DNA of 29,366 nucleotides, from positions 1 through 29,366 of the IMG/VR virus record IMGVR_UViG_3300050821_006184; one strand, given 5' to 3'. A program made the translations under genes and the position numbers. Source of the DNA: a virus. Shown piece by piece: positions 23,641 to 29,366 of this stretch; within the stretch, counting starts at the first letter, position 1; each line of letters starts with the position of its first letter. Under the pieces are notes generated by a model that was not told the DNA's origin, made no database searches, and saw only the letters and a program-made list of their open reading frames with translations.

Positions 23641-24233
23641 CCCGCCTCCCCTTCACACCGCTTTTCAATCCTGTCCGTCGTGTTCCGCGCCGCCGCCAAA
23701 TCGAACTCGTAGAATTGTGCAACGATTTCCGGCGCCACTCCAAGTTGCTGCAATTTCTCCCGCCGCGCTTCGGCGGTGAGTGATTCAAGTTCCGTCCGCA
23801 CAAAGTTGTGATACATCTTCATCGCGGCCTTAATCGTGTTCTCGCTTTCATCGCGCCGAATCCATTCGCCTTTTTCCCTCTCGAATTCCCACGCCTCCCG
23901 CTCCGCTGCCACAATCTGCTTGCTGGACTTCGCCGCGTGCGTTTTCTGCTCAAGCATCTCCAATTGACGCAATTCCTTGTCCGACTTCCCGTTTTTCGAC
24001 GCCTCTCGGAGAACAGACGGAACGTATTTTTCAACCCATGCGAAACACTCGGCGACTTCAAATTCATTGCGGACGGGATCGGGCACCGTGAATTTTGGAC
24101 GGTTCCCCGTTGGCCGCGTCTGCCAGCCTTTTATCGTCATCTTATTGCAGGGGATGCCGAACTTCTGCTGAATCAACGCGGCGAGGTTGTTGTAGCCGCG
24201 AATCTTTTTTGGAAATTTGATTGCGGGCTTCAT
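23637..24233 (-). CDS. Phage terminase small subunit candidate, 198 aa
   Basis: The ATG at 24233 (MKPAIKFPKKIRGYNNLAAL) overlaps the upstream TGA as ATGA. Residues about 12-45 (NNLAALIQQKFGIPCNKMTIKGWQTRPTG) form a likely helix-turn-helix for DNA recognition. A long charged helix follows (QLEMLEQKTHAAKSSKQIVAAEREAWEFEREKGE), as in small terminases, where it oligomerises. It lies one small gene upstream of TerL. I infer that it recognises the packaging site; the family is not certain. Confidence 0.7.
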   Translation of the reverse strand: MKPAIKFPKKIRGYNNLAALIQQKFGIPCNKMTIKGWQTRPTGNRPKFTVPDPVRNEFEVAECFAWVEKYVPSVLREASKNGKSDKELRQLEMLEQKTHAAKSSKQIVAAEREAWEFEREKGEWIRRDESENTIKAAMKMYHNFVRTELESLTAEARREKLQQLGVAPEIVAQFYEFDLAAARNTTDRIEKRCEGEAG

Positions 24234-24430
24234 TTGGGGAGCAATCTTCTCAACTTCCAATGGCCTTTTTTAGTTCGCCCTATGAATTGCCATGTTCCTT
24301 CAATTCCTTTCATGCCTGTGAATGTCAGGTTTTGTAATGGAGTAGGGAGTTCGCTGCCAAGAACAGGTCCCCATCTCCTATACGTCCATTTTATTTTTAA
24401 TGCAGGAATGTTGTTTTTTGGTTTTTTCAT
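24230..24430 (-). CDS. Small basic protein, 66 aa
   Basis: The start at 24430 (MKKPKNNIPALKIKWTYRRW) overlaps the upstream TGA as ATGA. The protein is very basic and beta-prone (GTWQFIGRTKKGHWKLRRLLPK), so nucleic-acid binding is possible. It is coupled to the small terminase gene by ATGA. No family is recognised. Confidence 0.6.
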   Translation of the reverse strand: MKKPKNNIPALKIKWTYRRWGPVLGSELPTPLQNLTFTGMKGIEGTWQFIGRTKKGHWKLRRLLPK

Positions 24431-24717
24431 TTCGGAATAACCCATTCATGTTCAAAGTCCAAAGTTGTTACCGTCTGCCCGACGCGAATTATCCTCCGCA
24501 GAATCCAGTTGTCGCCTTTATCTTCGCAGACGCATTGGACAAATTCAGAATCGGGCTTGATGCTTTTAAAAACGCGGAAAGGAATTTCAAACTTGGCGAC
24601 CGGACCATCTTTTGCAATTCGGCTTCCGACTTCCAGTTTTGATAAAACCACTTGCGCTTCCGGACTTCCAAGTAGAACCATTTTCATGCCGTATTGAATT
24701 GGATGGTTCAATTCCAC
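24427..24717 (-). CDS. Hypothetical early protein, 96 aa
   Basis: The frame opens at GTG (24717) with MELNHPIQYGMKMVLLGSPEAQ; the in-frame ATG at 24687 (MKMVLLGSPE) is an alternative start that avoids most of the overlap with the upstream gene. The protein is a beta-rich domain (SRIAKDGPVAKFEIPFRVFKSI; ILRRIIRVGQTVTTLDFEHEWVIPK). It is coupled to the basic 66-aa gene. The function is unknown. Confidence 0.55.
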   Translation of the reverse strand: MELNHPIQYGMKMVLLGSPEAQVVLSKLEVGSRIAKDGPVAKFEIPFRVFKSIKPDSEFVQCVCEDKGDNWILRRIIRVGQTVTTLDFEHEWVIPK

Positions 24718-24941
24718 CTGTCTTTCTCCAACGACCGACGCCAGGCCTCATCCCATATTTCAAGATGCAAGGCGATAGTTTCCGCCGTGGCATTTTCAAC
24801 AATCATCTCATCTATGAACAAATGCTTATGCTCATCGCAATCGAAGTGCGGCTCAATCGGACGCAGATTGCCAATCGCTCCGCTGAGTTTTTCGATGGCA
24901 TATTCACGGTCTTGGGTTTCCTCGATGGTGAGAACTTTCAC
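24708..24941 (-). CDS. Small acidic protein, 77 aa, GTG start
   Basis: I chose GTG (24941-24939), which overlaps the upstream TGA as GTGA: MKVLTIEETQDREYAIEKLSGAIG. A longer ATG start (24977) lies inside the upstream gene. The protein is acidic with a His/Cys-containing middle (HFDCDEHKHLFIDE) and a C-terminal amphipathic helix (AETIALHLEIWDEAWRRSLEK). It looks like a small regulatory or assembly factor. No family is recognised. Confidence 0.55.
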   Translation of the reverse strand: MKVLTIEETQDREYAIEKLSGAIGNLRPIEPHFDCDEHKHLFIDEMIVENATAETIALHLEIWDEAWRRSLEKDRWN

Positions 24942-25516
24942 AGTGCTTTGACTTCCTCCCTCCGGTCCTGAATCCATTGCGTATCCGCGATGAAAGATTG
25001 CCGCATTGTCTCGCTCCAATCTGCAATCGGTATTTGCCGGACAACCTTCTCAAAATCCTTCCGCACAATCGTCACTTCCGCCAAAAACTTTTGCATCACG
25101 GAAACCGTTATCCGATTCTGCCGCTCGCCGCGTTCCTCAAGCTCAAGCAGGCCGCCAGCCTGAAACAGCAATTGCACGAACGGCGCGGCTTCATCCGGAG
25201 ATTTTATTTTCTTAGGCAGTTTCCGCGCGATGGCGATATAGATTTTTGCGGCATTGAAATCGAATCCCAATTGCTTTTCGCAGTCATTATTGTTCCAAAA
25301 GTCCAGATTGATCTGCTCATGGTTGCAGGCGGTCTGCAAATGCAAACCGATTTCGCGGCAGAGGTTCGCAACCTCAACGGTGGTATGACCCAAGCATTCC
25401 ATGTCCGTCTTCAACTGTTTGTGCTTCGCGCGGATGATGTCGAATTCCGCCCTTAAGGCTTCGTGGAATTTCTGGACGGAGCGCTCGCTGTAGGATGGGT
25501 TTGGGGTTCCGGTCAT
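24938..25516 (-). CDS. Hypothetical early protein, 192 aa, helical
   Basis: This protein is mostly helical (EALRAEFDIIRAKHKQLKTDMECLGHTTVEVANLCREIG) with a central segment FWNNNDCEKQLGFDFNAAKIYIAIARKLPKKIKS. The latter loosely recalls DUF3102-type phage and plasmid proteins (a helix pair after a 'FW...' strand), but this is only a weak resemblance. It ends in GTGA overlap with the 77-aa gene and begins in ATGA overlap with the gene upstream. No enzyme motif is seen. Confidence 0.6.
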   Translation of the reverse strand: MTGTPNPSYSERSVQKFHEALRAEFDIIRAKHKQLKTDMECLGHTTVEVANLCREIGLHLQTACNHEQINLDFWNNNDCEKQLGFDFNAAKIYIAIARKLPKKIKSPDEAAPFVQLLFQAGGLLELEERGERQNRITVSVMQKFLAEVTIVRKDFEKVVRQIPIADWSETMRQSFIADTQWIQDRREEVKAL

Positions 25517-25722
25517 TTGGATATGTCCTTTTCTGCCCGCCCGTCTGGAATTAATATTCGCATCAAAACCGGCTGTTTTGTTTTGGGGCAGATTGCAAAG
25601 TGGGAGATATCCTCAGGAGGATTTAACAGCGGAGTAAACTTCAAATCTAGGTGGTCGTTCTGGCAACGCGCACAGCATCTTATTTGGATATTCAGCGGCT
25701 TCCTAGAAGTTATGTTTTTCAT
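25513..25722 (-). CDS. Small Cys-containing protein, 69 aa
   Basis: The protein has IRCCARCQNDH (Cys at 16, 17, 20) and a further FAICPKTKQP (Cys44), suggesting an incomplete zinc ribbon. It lies between two ATGA overlaps. It may bind metal or DNA; no family is recognised. Confidence 0.58.
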   Translation of the reverse strand: MKNITSRKPLNIQIRCCARCQNDHLDLKFTPLLNPPEDISHFAICPKTKQPVLMRILIPDGRAEKDISK

Positions 25723-26054
25723 TTCAAATGCCTTTGCGCCTTTTTTAGAATGTGAGCCAAATCCTGCTCCGCAGTGGTGCGATTGAATGCCGCGTCAATG
25801 CGTTTTTGGGTTATCGGCGCAGATACTTTTTCTGTGGCGAGAGGATCGATCCCTTCAATCATTATTATTCTGGCAACCTCATTTCCGCATTCGTCCTCAA
25901 TCATTGTAAATCCAAAAAGGTCTTCCGCTTCCCTCTGTCCAAAGCGAGCCGTCGCATTGTTGATTATAGGAACATCTATCGTTGATTGAAGCGCATCAGC
26001 CACCTCCCGATTTATGGCGGCCTGAAATGCTGCTCTCACGCATCCGTGGCTCAT
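25719..26054 (-). CDS. Hypothetical protein, 111 aa
   Basis: A mixed protein with helical (VRAAFQAAINREVADALQS) and beta segments (LFGFTMIEDECGNEVARIIMIEGIDP). The C-terminus (RIDAAFNRTTAEQDLAHILKKAQRHLK) is an amphipathic helix. It is coupled by ATGA on both sides. I do not recognise a family; a small regulator or adaptor is possible. Confidence 0.55.
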   Translation of the reverse strand: MSHGCVRAAFQAAINREVADALQSTIDVPIINNATARFGQREAEDLFGFTMIEDECGNEVARIIMIEGIDPLATEKVSAPITQKRIDAAFNRTTAEQDLAHILKKAQRHLK

Positions 26055-26635
26055 TTCAGTTGCTCCATTCTCGCCTTCGTCATTCCATTCCTGCCCGAAT
26101 CCGACCTCTGCCCGTTGCTCGCCGGCAATGCCATTGCATCACGAAACATCAGTTTCACTTTCGTGACCGCCGCCTTGCGCTTCGGGTTGCGATAAAGTTT
26201 TTTGGCAACGTCCACGTCCGTCTCAACCCGCACCGTCTCTTTAGTCTTCGCGTCTTCGTATTCCAAAATGTCATTCCAGCCGAGCGCCAGGCAAAAGGCG
26301 TGTTGCGCCAAGATCACATCGCCTCTGTATTGAAATAGAACCCGAAAGATGCGCTTGAAAAATTCGCAGAGTTGCAGAAGTTCGGATTCTTTTTCCTGCT
26401 TCGCCGCGTCTTCCTCATCCATCAAAATCATTCTCATCGGGCCGGACTCGTTCAATGCACGCCGGAATTTTTTGATCTCGAAATCGGATGGTTTCCATTC
26501 CACGTCTAGCTTTCCGCGATGTTCGGCTTCAAATCGGGTGCGGCATTTCACGCAGACGCCAGCGATGAATTCTTTCGAGGGATTTCCACAGGCGGGGCAA
26601 TTCTCCGATTCTTTTGATGCCTTCCCCCGGCTCAT
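26051..26635 (-). CDS. First leftward gene, zinc-ribbon protein, 194 aa
   Basis: The N-terminus carries a zinc ribbon: CPACG (C13, C16) and CVKC (C28, C31). The middle is helical (FEIKKFRRALNESGPMRMILMDEEDAAKQEKES), and the C-terminus is basic (KLYRNPKRKAAVTKVKLMFRD). It is the first gene after the non-coding region and has a candidate promoter 40-75 bp upstream. A DNA-binding or transcription role would suit the ribbon. No exact family is recognised. Confidence 0.6.
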   Translation of the reverse strand: MSRGKASKESENCPACGNPSKEFIAGVCVKCRTRFEAEHRGKLDVEWKPSDFEIKKFRRALNESGPMRMILMDEEDAAKQEKESELLQLCEFFKRIFRVLFQYRGDVILAQHAFCLALGWNDILEYEDAKTKETVRVETDVDVAKKLYRNPKRKAAVTKVKLMFRDAMALPASNGQRSDSGRNGMTKARMEQLK

Positions 26636-26680
26636 GGTTGAGTTTTAAGCGGTTTTGACGATTTCTGATGCACGGGGAGG

Positions 26681-26710
26681 GTTTTAGCCCGAATGTGGTT
26701 GTAATGTCAA
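26681..26710 (-). promoter_or_regulatory. Leftward promoter candidate for the main operon
   Basis: A perfect TTGACA (26710-26705) has TAAAAC (26686-26681) 18 bp downstream on the minus strand. The -35 is strong and the -10 weak. The leader to the ATG at 26635 would be about 40 nt. Confidence 0.4.
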
Positions 26711-26815
26711 GCATGGGGCGTAAAACGGTCAAATTTTTGAGATTCATGAGGAAAAGATCAAATTCGGCAACTGGAACGCTTAAAAACCATCCTGTGGGAG
26801 AACCTACCTTCTTTT

Positions 26816-26952
26816 ATACCACACCGCATTGTGCATTGCTTTCGATTGCACGCGTCCGCGCACTCTCATTAATACCAAGGTGGCTGAAGGGGGTGTTGAC
26901 CGCTCATATCCAATCCTAGAGCGAATGTGGGCATCGGTTTTCGGTGTGGTAT
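26816..26952. repeat. 11-bp inverted repeat pair
   Basis: ATACCACACCG (26816-26826) and CGGTGTGGTAT (26942-26952) are perfect inverse copies 115 bp apart. They could be binding sites for one protein bringing the flanks together. Confidence 0.55.
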
Positions 26953-26998
26953 GCTGTATCCCGCACATTACATTATCGCTTGGATTAGATGTGGAGCG

Positions 26999-27043
26999 TT
27001 TGAATTTTAGCCCGCTCTTTTTGAGGTTTTTGAATTTAAGCCC
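26999..27043. repeat. 15-bp direct repeat
   Basis: TTTGAATTTTAGCCC (26999-27013) and TTTGAATTTAAGCCC (27029-27043) differ at one base and are 30 bp apart, about three helical turns. The core TTTTAGCCC recurs at 26682-26690 (overlapping the leftward -10) and 27627-27635. Confidence 0.6.
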
Positions 27044-27108
27044 CTCCAATGACCTCCTAGCGCTTTGTCTTGTTTTTAGACATTACAAACAAACCTGAAA
27101 AATAGGGC

Positions 27109-27136
27109 TTGACAGGGTGAATCAGCGAATGATACA
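27109..27136 (+). promoter_or_regulatory. Rightward promoter candidate
   Basis: TTGACA (27109-27114), a 16-bp spacer and GATACA (27131-27136) read as a sigma70-type promoter on the plus strand. The -10 lies in the left arm of the long hairpin. No coding frame of meaningful size follows it, so a non-coding transcript is implied. Confidence 0.4.
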
Positions 27137-27216
27137 CCTAAAACACCCCCCAAACCGCTTCCCTGCCCGCTTGAGGGCGGGCGAGGGACGGTTTGGGGGT
27201 GGGTTTTATGGTGTAT
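27132..27216. repeat. 85-nt long imperfect hairpin
   Basis: The arms pair as ATACACC/GGTGTAT, TAAAAC/GTTTTA, CCCCCAAACCG/CGGTTTGGGGG, CCCT/AGGG and GCCCGC/GCGGGC, about 34 bp in all with a few bulges and a 6-nt loop (27171-27176). A structure this long is rare by chance and may be a cruciform, an origin element or an RNA fold. Confidence 0.75.
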
Positions 27217-27263
27217 TTCATTTGAACCACTATTGCACCCCCCATTTCATTGGGTTTTGTGAG

Positions 27264-27494
27264 TTTTGACCAAGTGGATCAGGAGGTATTGACCTAGTAT
27301 TGAACCCCCCCCCTAAATTGCTGTAAGTCGTTGATCTGAACCAGGTCAATACTAGATCAATTGCTTTTGCGAAAAATAGGTATTGACCGGGTATTGACCT
27401 ACCTAGATTTTGCAACACAGATCAAACCCCTATTGGTATTGGCCTAAACAGGGGTCATTGGAGCAATTGACCGGGTATTGACCGGGTATTGACC
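27264..27494. repeat. TATTGACC iteron-like repeat family, 11-bp period
   Basis: Copies on the plus strand begin at 27264 (TTTTGACC), 27287, 27381, 27392, 27437 (TATTGGCC), 27465 (AATTGACC), 27476 and 27487; an inverted copy GGTCAATA is at 27344-27351. The pairs 27381/27392 and the triplet 27465/27476/27487 are spaced exactly 11 bp, one helical turn. CTAGTATTGA (27294) and TCAATACTAG (27346) form an inverted pair. Repeated sites in register are typical of iterons bound by a replication initiator, or of multiple repressor operators. Confidence 0.75.
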
Positions 27495-27666
27495 GCCTTG
27501 GAGCGTTTAAAAAGCACAAGCAATGCGCAAGGAGCTTGTTCAATCCGTTCAAAAACGGCCAAAATTTTGAACGAGTTGCCTCACAAAAAAACAAAGTTTG
27601 ATGGCCAAAATCAAACCCTGAAAAATTTTTAGCCCTACTCGCGGAGTTCTTCCGCGATTCGTCGCT

Positions 27667-27701
27667 AAAGCCTTCTCCGGTTTCACGGGGAGGGCTTTTT
27701 T
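27667..27701 (+). terminator. Rightward intrinsic terminator at the methyltransferase stop
   Basis: AAAGCCTTCTCC (27667-27678) pairs with GGGGAGGGCTTT (27687-27698) across an 8-nt loop, followed by a T tract to 27701. Two of the twelve pairs are G-U on the plus-strand RNA and would be A-C mismatches on the minus strand. The structure therefore best terminates rightward transcription, although it may also act weakly on the methyltransferase transcript. Confidence 0.7.
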
Positions 27702-28677
27702 ATCTCTGCTTAAACACCTTGGCAATCCAATCGGCGAGGGTAGGCGGAATCTTGGCGATTTCAGCGGAGGCTTGTTTGCGGGCATTGGATTTACTGCCGT
27801 GCTTTTTCCCCAATACATTCTTTCCCAGCGGCTCCCCGGAAGGCGTGAAGGGGTTCACGCCTTCCGCTCCACAATCCCGGCTGGTGAATCGTGCCCCATT
27901 TCCGGGCGCAGTCCTGCGCCCGGACTCGCTTGGCTGCTTCACGCCATCACCCGCCTGGTTTCCCGCAATCCTCGTAAAATCCTGGCCCTTGATGCTCCGG
28001 TCCGACCAGTTCATCCCGGCGGTTTTGTTGCCTTCGGATTTTGCGCCGTTGTTCAAATACCGGTGAAAATTCGTTGCGCCTCCGGGCCGGTGGGCTATTC
28101 CGGGTTTTGACCCTTCCCAAGCATGGTCCGCATTGTAATTTTCCCGAGTCGTGTCCCAAGACCCTTCTGGCGTCTTGCATAATTTGCCCGGTATCGGCAT
28201 CAGCGCCGGAACATCGCCCCAAAGATAGAAACTCCCAAAATTCCACCGTGCTTTACCGACCCATCGCTGCGCTCCGCGCACGTTCTCGACGACCATCGGC
28301 ACATGATGCCCCACTGCGGCGATTACTTCCCTCTGAATCCGAAAACACGCATCGAAAAGCGCGGTCAATTCTTTAACGTCGCGTTTGCCTTCGAGATATT
28401 CTTTTTGAATCGCTTTTGCTTTGCTCCACGGCATCGCCATATAACTGAAAGCCTGGCATGGCGGCGAGCCAACAATGCAAGTCGGCACTCCAAATTCTTT
28501 TACCAAATCCGCGCCGTTCATCGAACGCATGTCGCGCAAAATCAATTCGCCGGGATAAACGCCGTTGCCGTAGTTGTGCGCTTCGATGTCAAATCCAATC
28601 GCGCGATAACCGTTTGCAATGAATGCTTCGCTCCAGCCGCCGAGGCCGCAGAACAAATCAAAGACAATCGGTTTCAC
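27700..28677 (-). CDS. DNA C5-cytosine methyltransferase, 325 aa
   Basis: It starts at GTG (28677), overlapping the ATPase stop as GTGA. Motif I is FDLFCGLGGWSEAF (SAM binding, residues 6-19). Motif IV is GSPPCQAFSY with catalytic Cys74, and motif VI is ENVRG (131-135). The C-terminus IPPTLADWIAKVF resembles the motif X region of phage-type enzymes. It methylates cytosine C5, probably for self-protection or regulation; the target site cannot be read from sequence. Residues about 243-283 are a Gly/Ser/Arg/Pro-rich insert encoded by two near-perfect palindromes. The protein is shorter than many bacterial enzymes (usually 320-450) and lacks a clear motif VIII. Confidence 0.87.
   Translation of the reverse strand: MKPIVFDLFCGLGGWSEAFIANGYRAIGFDIEAHNYGNGVYPGELILRDMRSMNGADLVKEFGVPTCIVGSPPCQAFSYMAMPWSKAKAIQKEYLEGKRDVKELTALFDACFRIQREVIAAVGHHVPMVVENVRGAQRWVGKARWNFGSFYLWGDVPALMPIPGKLCKTPEGSWDTTRENYNADHAWEGSKPGIAHRPGGATNFHRYLNNGAKSEGNKTAGMNWSDRSIKGQDFTRIAGNQAGDGVKQPSESGRRTAPGNGARFTSRDCGAEGVNPFTPSGEPLGKNVLGKKHGSKSNARKQASAEIAKIPPTLADWIAKVFKQR
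27837..27866. repeat. 13-bp-arm palindrome inside methyltransferase gene
   Basis: CGGAAGGCGTGAA (27837-27849), GGGG, TTCACGCCTTCCG (27854-27866) is a perfect inverted repeat with a 4-nt spacer. It is translated in frame as the sequence around AEGVNPFTPSG. TTCACGCC recurs at 27938-27945. Confidence 0.85.
27901..27924. repeat. 11-bp-arm palindrome inside methyltransferase gene
   Basis: TCCGGGCGCAG (27901-27911), TC, CTGCGCCCGGA (27914-27924) is a perfect inverted repeat with a 2-nt spacer, translated in frame as SGRRTAPG. It lies 34 bp from the first palindrome, so the block looks like one inserted palindromic unit. Confidence 0.85.
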
Positions 28678-29366
28678 GCATTCGCTCCAATTCTAAATAG
28701 CAAATCTTTGCCCTTGCTGATTTTAACGCGCGAAACCAATTCATCAATCACTCTTTTACAGGTCGCTTCCGAAACCGAAATGTTATTCGTCGCCAGCCAG
28801 GATTCAAGGCGGCGTGAGATTTCGCCCTTGGATTCCCCATCGGATTTGCAAGCCGCGCAAAAATCATGCGTATTCATCGCGCAGATTTCGTTTATCTTGG
28901 AGGGTTTGCCGCCGATGAGTTTGCTGTCTCGCTTAGGCTTATCGTCCGACTCCGGTTCTTCCGGCGGGTCTATTTGCTCCCAGTTGATGCCACCAGAGCC
29001 GTGACGTAGCCAGAGGGTGATTGCGGGCGAGCCGTCCGGATGATGCGCCCAAGCCCGTTTACCGCGCTTGGCGAGCACCAGGCGGTAGGCGTTGTCACCC
29101 GCGGGCTGAATCAGCATTACCGCCCGGGAGAAATTCACCAGTTCGGAGCTACCTAGCCCGTCATACATCATGTCGTAAACCGTTCGTGGCGGCGCGTTCT
29201 TTTGCTGCTGAACCGGCTTGCCGGTATGATGCCCGCAAATCAGAACCGCTCCGGTTTCGAGCAAAACCGGCAAAAGCCAAACGCGAAAAAACAGCGAGGC
29301 TTCGGATTGCTTCCCAAAATCAATCCCAGCGAATGACAACATCGGGTCAACAATCACAATTTCCGC
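28674..29366 (-). CDS. RecA-like (AAA_25/RepA-type) replication ATPase, N-terminus outside window
   Basis: The frame stays open to the window edge, and 230 residues are visible. EIVIVDPMLSF is the Walker B strand, HHTGKP and GSSELVNFSRAVMLI are the following conserved elements of the AAA_25/RepA-type family, and the P-loop would be in the missing part. The C-terminal 70 residues read as a winged-helix-like region (GEISRRLESWLATNNISVSEATCKRVIDELVSR). Such proteins act as phage or plasmid helicase-like replication factors. Its stop overlaps the methyltransferase start as GTGA. Together with the repeat-rich region downstream this suggests a replication module. Confidence 0.8.
   Translation of the reverse strand, partial: AEIVIVDPMLSFAGIDFGKQSEASLFFRVWLLPVLLETGAVLICGHHTGKPVQQQKNAPPRTVYDMMYDGLGSSELVNFSRAVMLIQPAGDNAYRLVLAKRGKRAWAHHPDGSPAITLWLRHGSGGINWEQIDPPEEPESDDKPKRDSKLIGGKPSKINEICAMNTHDFCAACKSDGESKGEISRRLESWLATNNISVSEATCKRVIDELVSRVKISKGKDLLFRIGANA

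Larger units (their letters stand above)
26636..27699. other. About 1.06 kb non-coding regulatory/replication region
   Basis: No convincing gene was found in either strand between the zinc-ribbon gene and the methyltransferase; the short frames present lack plausible starts or composition. The region is AT-rich in parts and packed with repeats: a TATTGACC family at 11-bp spacing, an 85-nt hairpin, an 11-bp inverted repeat and 15-bp direct repeats. It also holds a leftward and a rightward promoter candidate and a rightward terminator. It most resembles a replication origin joined to a control region. Confidence 0.65.

Noticed and set aside
26804-27049. 81-codon minus-strand frame in the non-coding region
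   Set aside because: No upstream ribosome site, biased Lys/Arg/Ser composition, and it overlaps the inverted and direct repeats; I could not support it as a gene.
27301-27318. Run of nine C bases near 27305-27313
   Set aside because: A homopolymer of this kind can be a sequencing artefact and has no structure on its own; its exact length should be treated with caution.

Overview
The window is a stretch of a tailed double-stranded DNA phage (or prophage) genome with siphophage-like, lambda/HK97-type head and tail genes. A small-terminase candidate, a GpA-type large terminase, a gpW-like joiner, a lambda-type portal and a fused prohead protease/HK97 capsid protein are followed by connector, tail-tube, chaperone and tape-measure candidates, minor tail proteins, two fibres and a lysis cassette. 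Almost every gene is on the minus strand, and many junctions are ATGA or GTGA stop/start overlaps. No integrase, repressor, tRNA or CRISPR array was seen. Thr/Asn-rich 'TNT'-type sequences and GSGLTSLN/SSGTV repeats in secreted-looking proteins suggest a Gram-negative host, perhaps in the Verrucomicrobiota. That host guess is an inference from composition only.

Layout, read in the direction of most transcription (right to left). 29366-28674 is the end of a RecA-like (AAA_25/RepA-type) ATPase, coupled to a C5-cytosine methyltransferase (28677-27700). 27699-26636 is about 1.06 kb without a convincing gene. It holds an 11-bp-spaced TATTGACC repeat family, an 85-nt hairpin, further inverted and direct repeats, a candidate rightward promoter and a rightward terminator, and it looks like a replication/regulatory region. 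26635-23323 carries small early or pre-packaging genes, several Cys-rich, and the small terminase candidate. 23326-15116 is the packaging/head module. 15123-8949 covers tail completion, tube, chaperone, tape measure and the first distal tail gene. 8952-3478 is minor tail proteins and fibres. 3475-1237 is lysis and envelope genes. 1034-1243 is the only plus-strand gene. 950-1 is a small leftward operon with its own promoter and an adjacent palindrome, ending in a pentapeptide-repeat protein cut by the window edge.

The most unusual property is that five genes inside the virion/lysis module encode proteins with clear Sec-type signal peptides ending in AxA/AxG-like sites followed by Gln. One lies directly after the capsid gene and one lies between tail genes. 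The capsid precursor also carries a DnaJ-type CxxCxGxG zinc-binding region between its protease and capsid domains. The methyltransferase gene contains an in-frame block of near-perfect palindromes. All functional calls come from reading motifs and gene order by eye; no database search was run.
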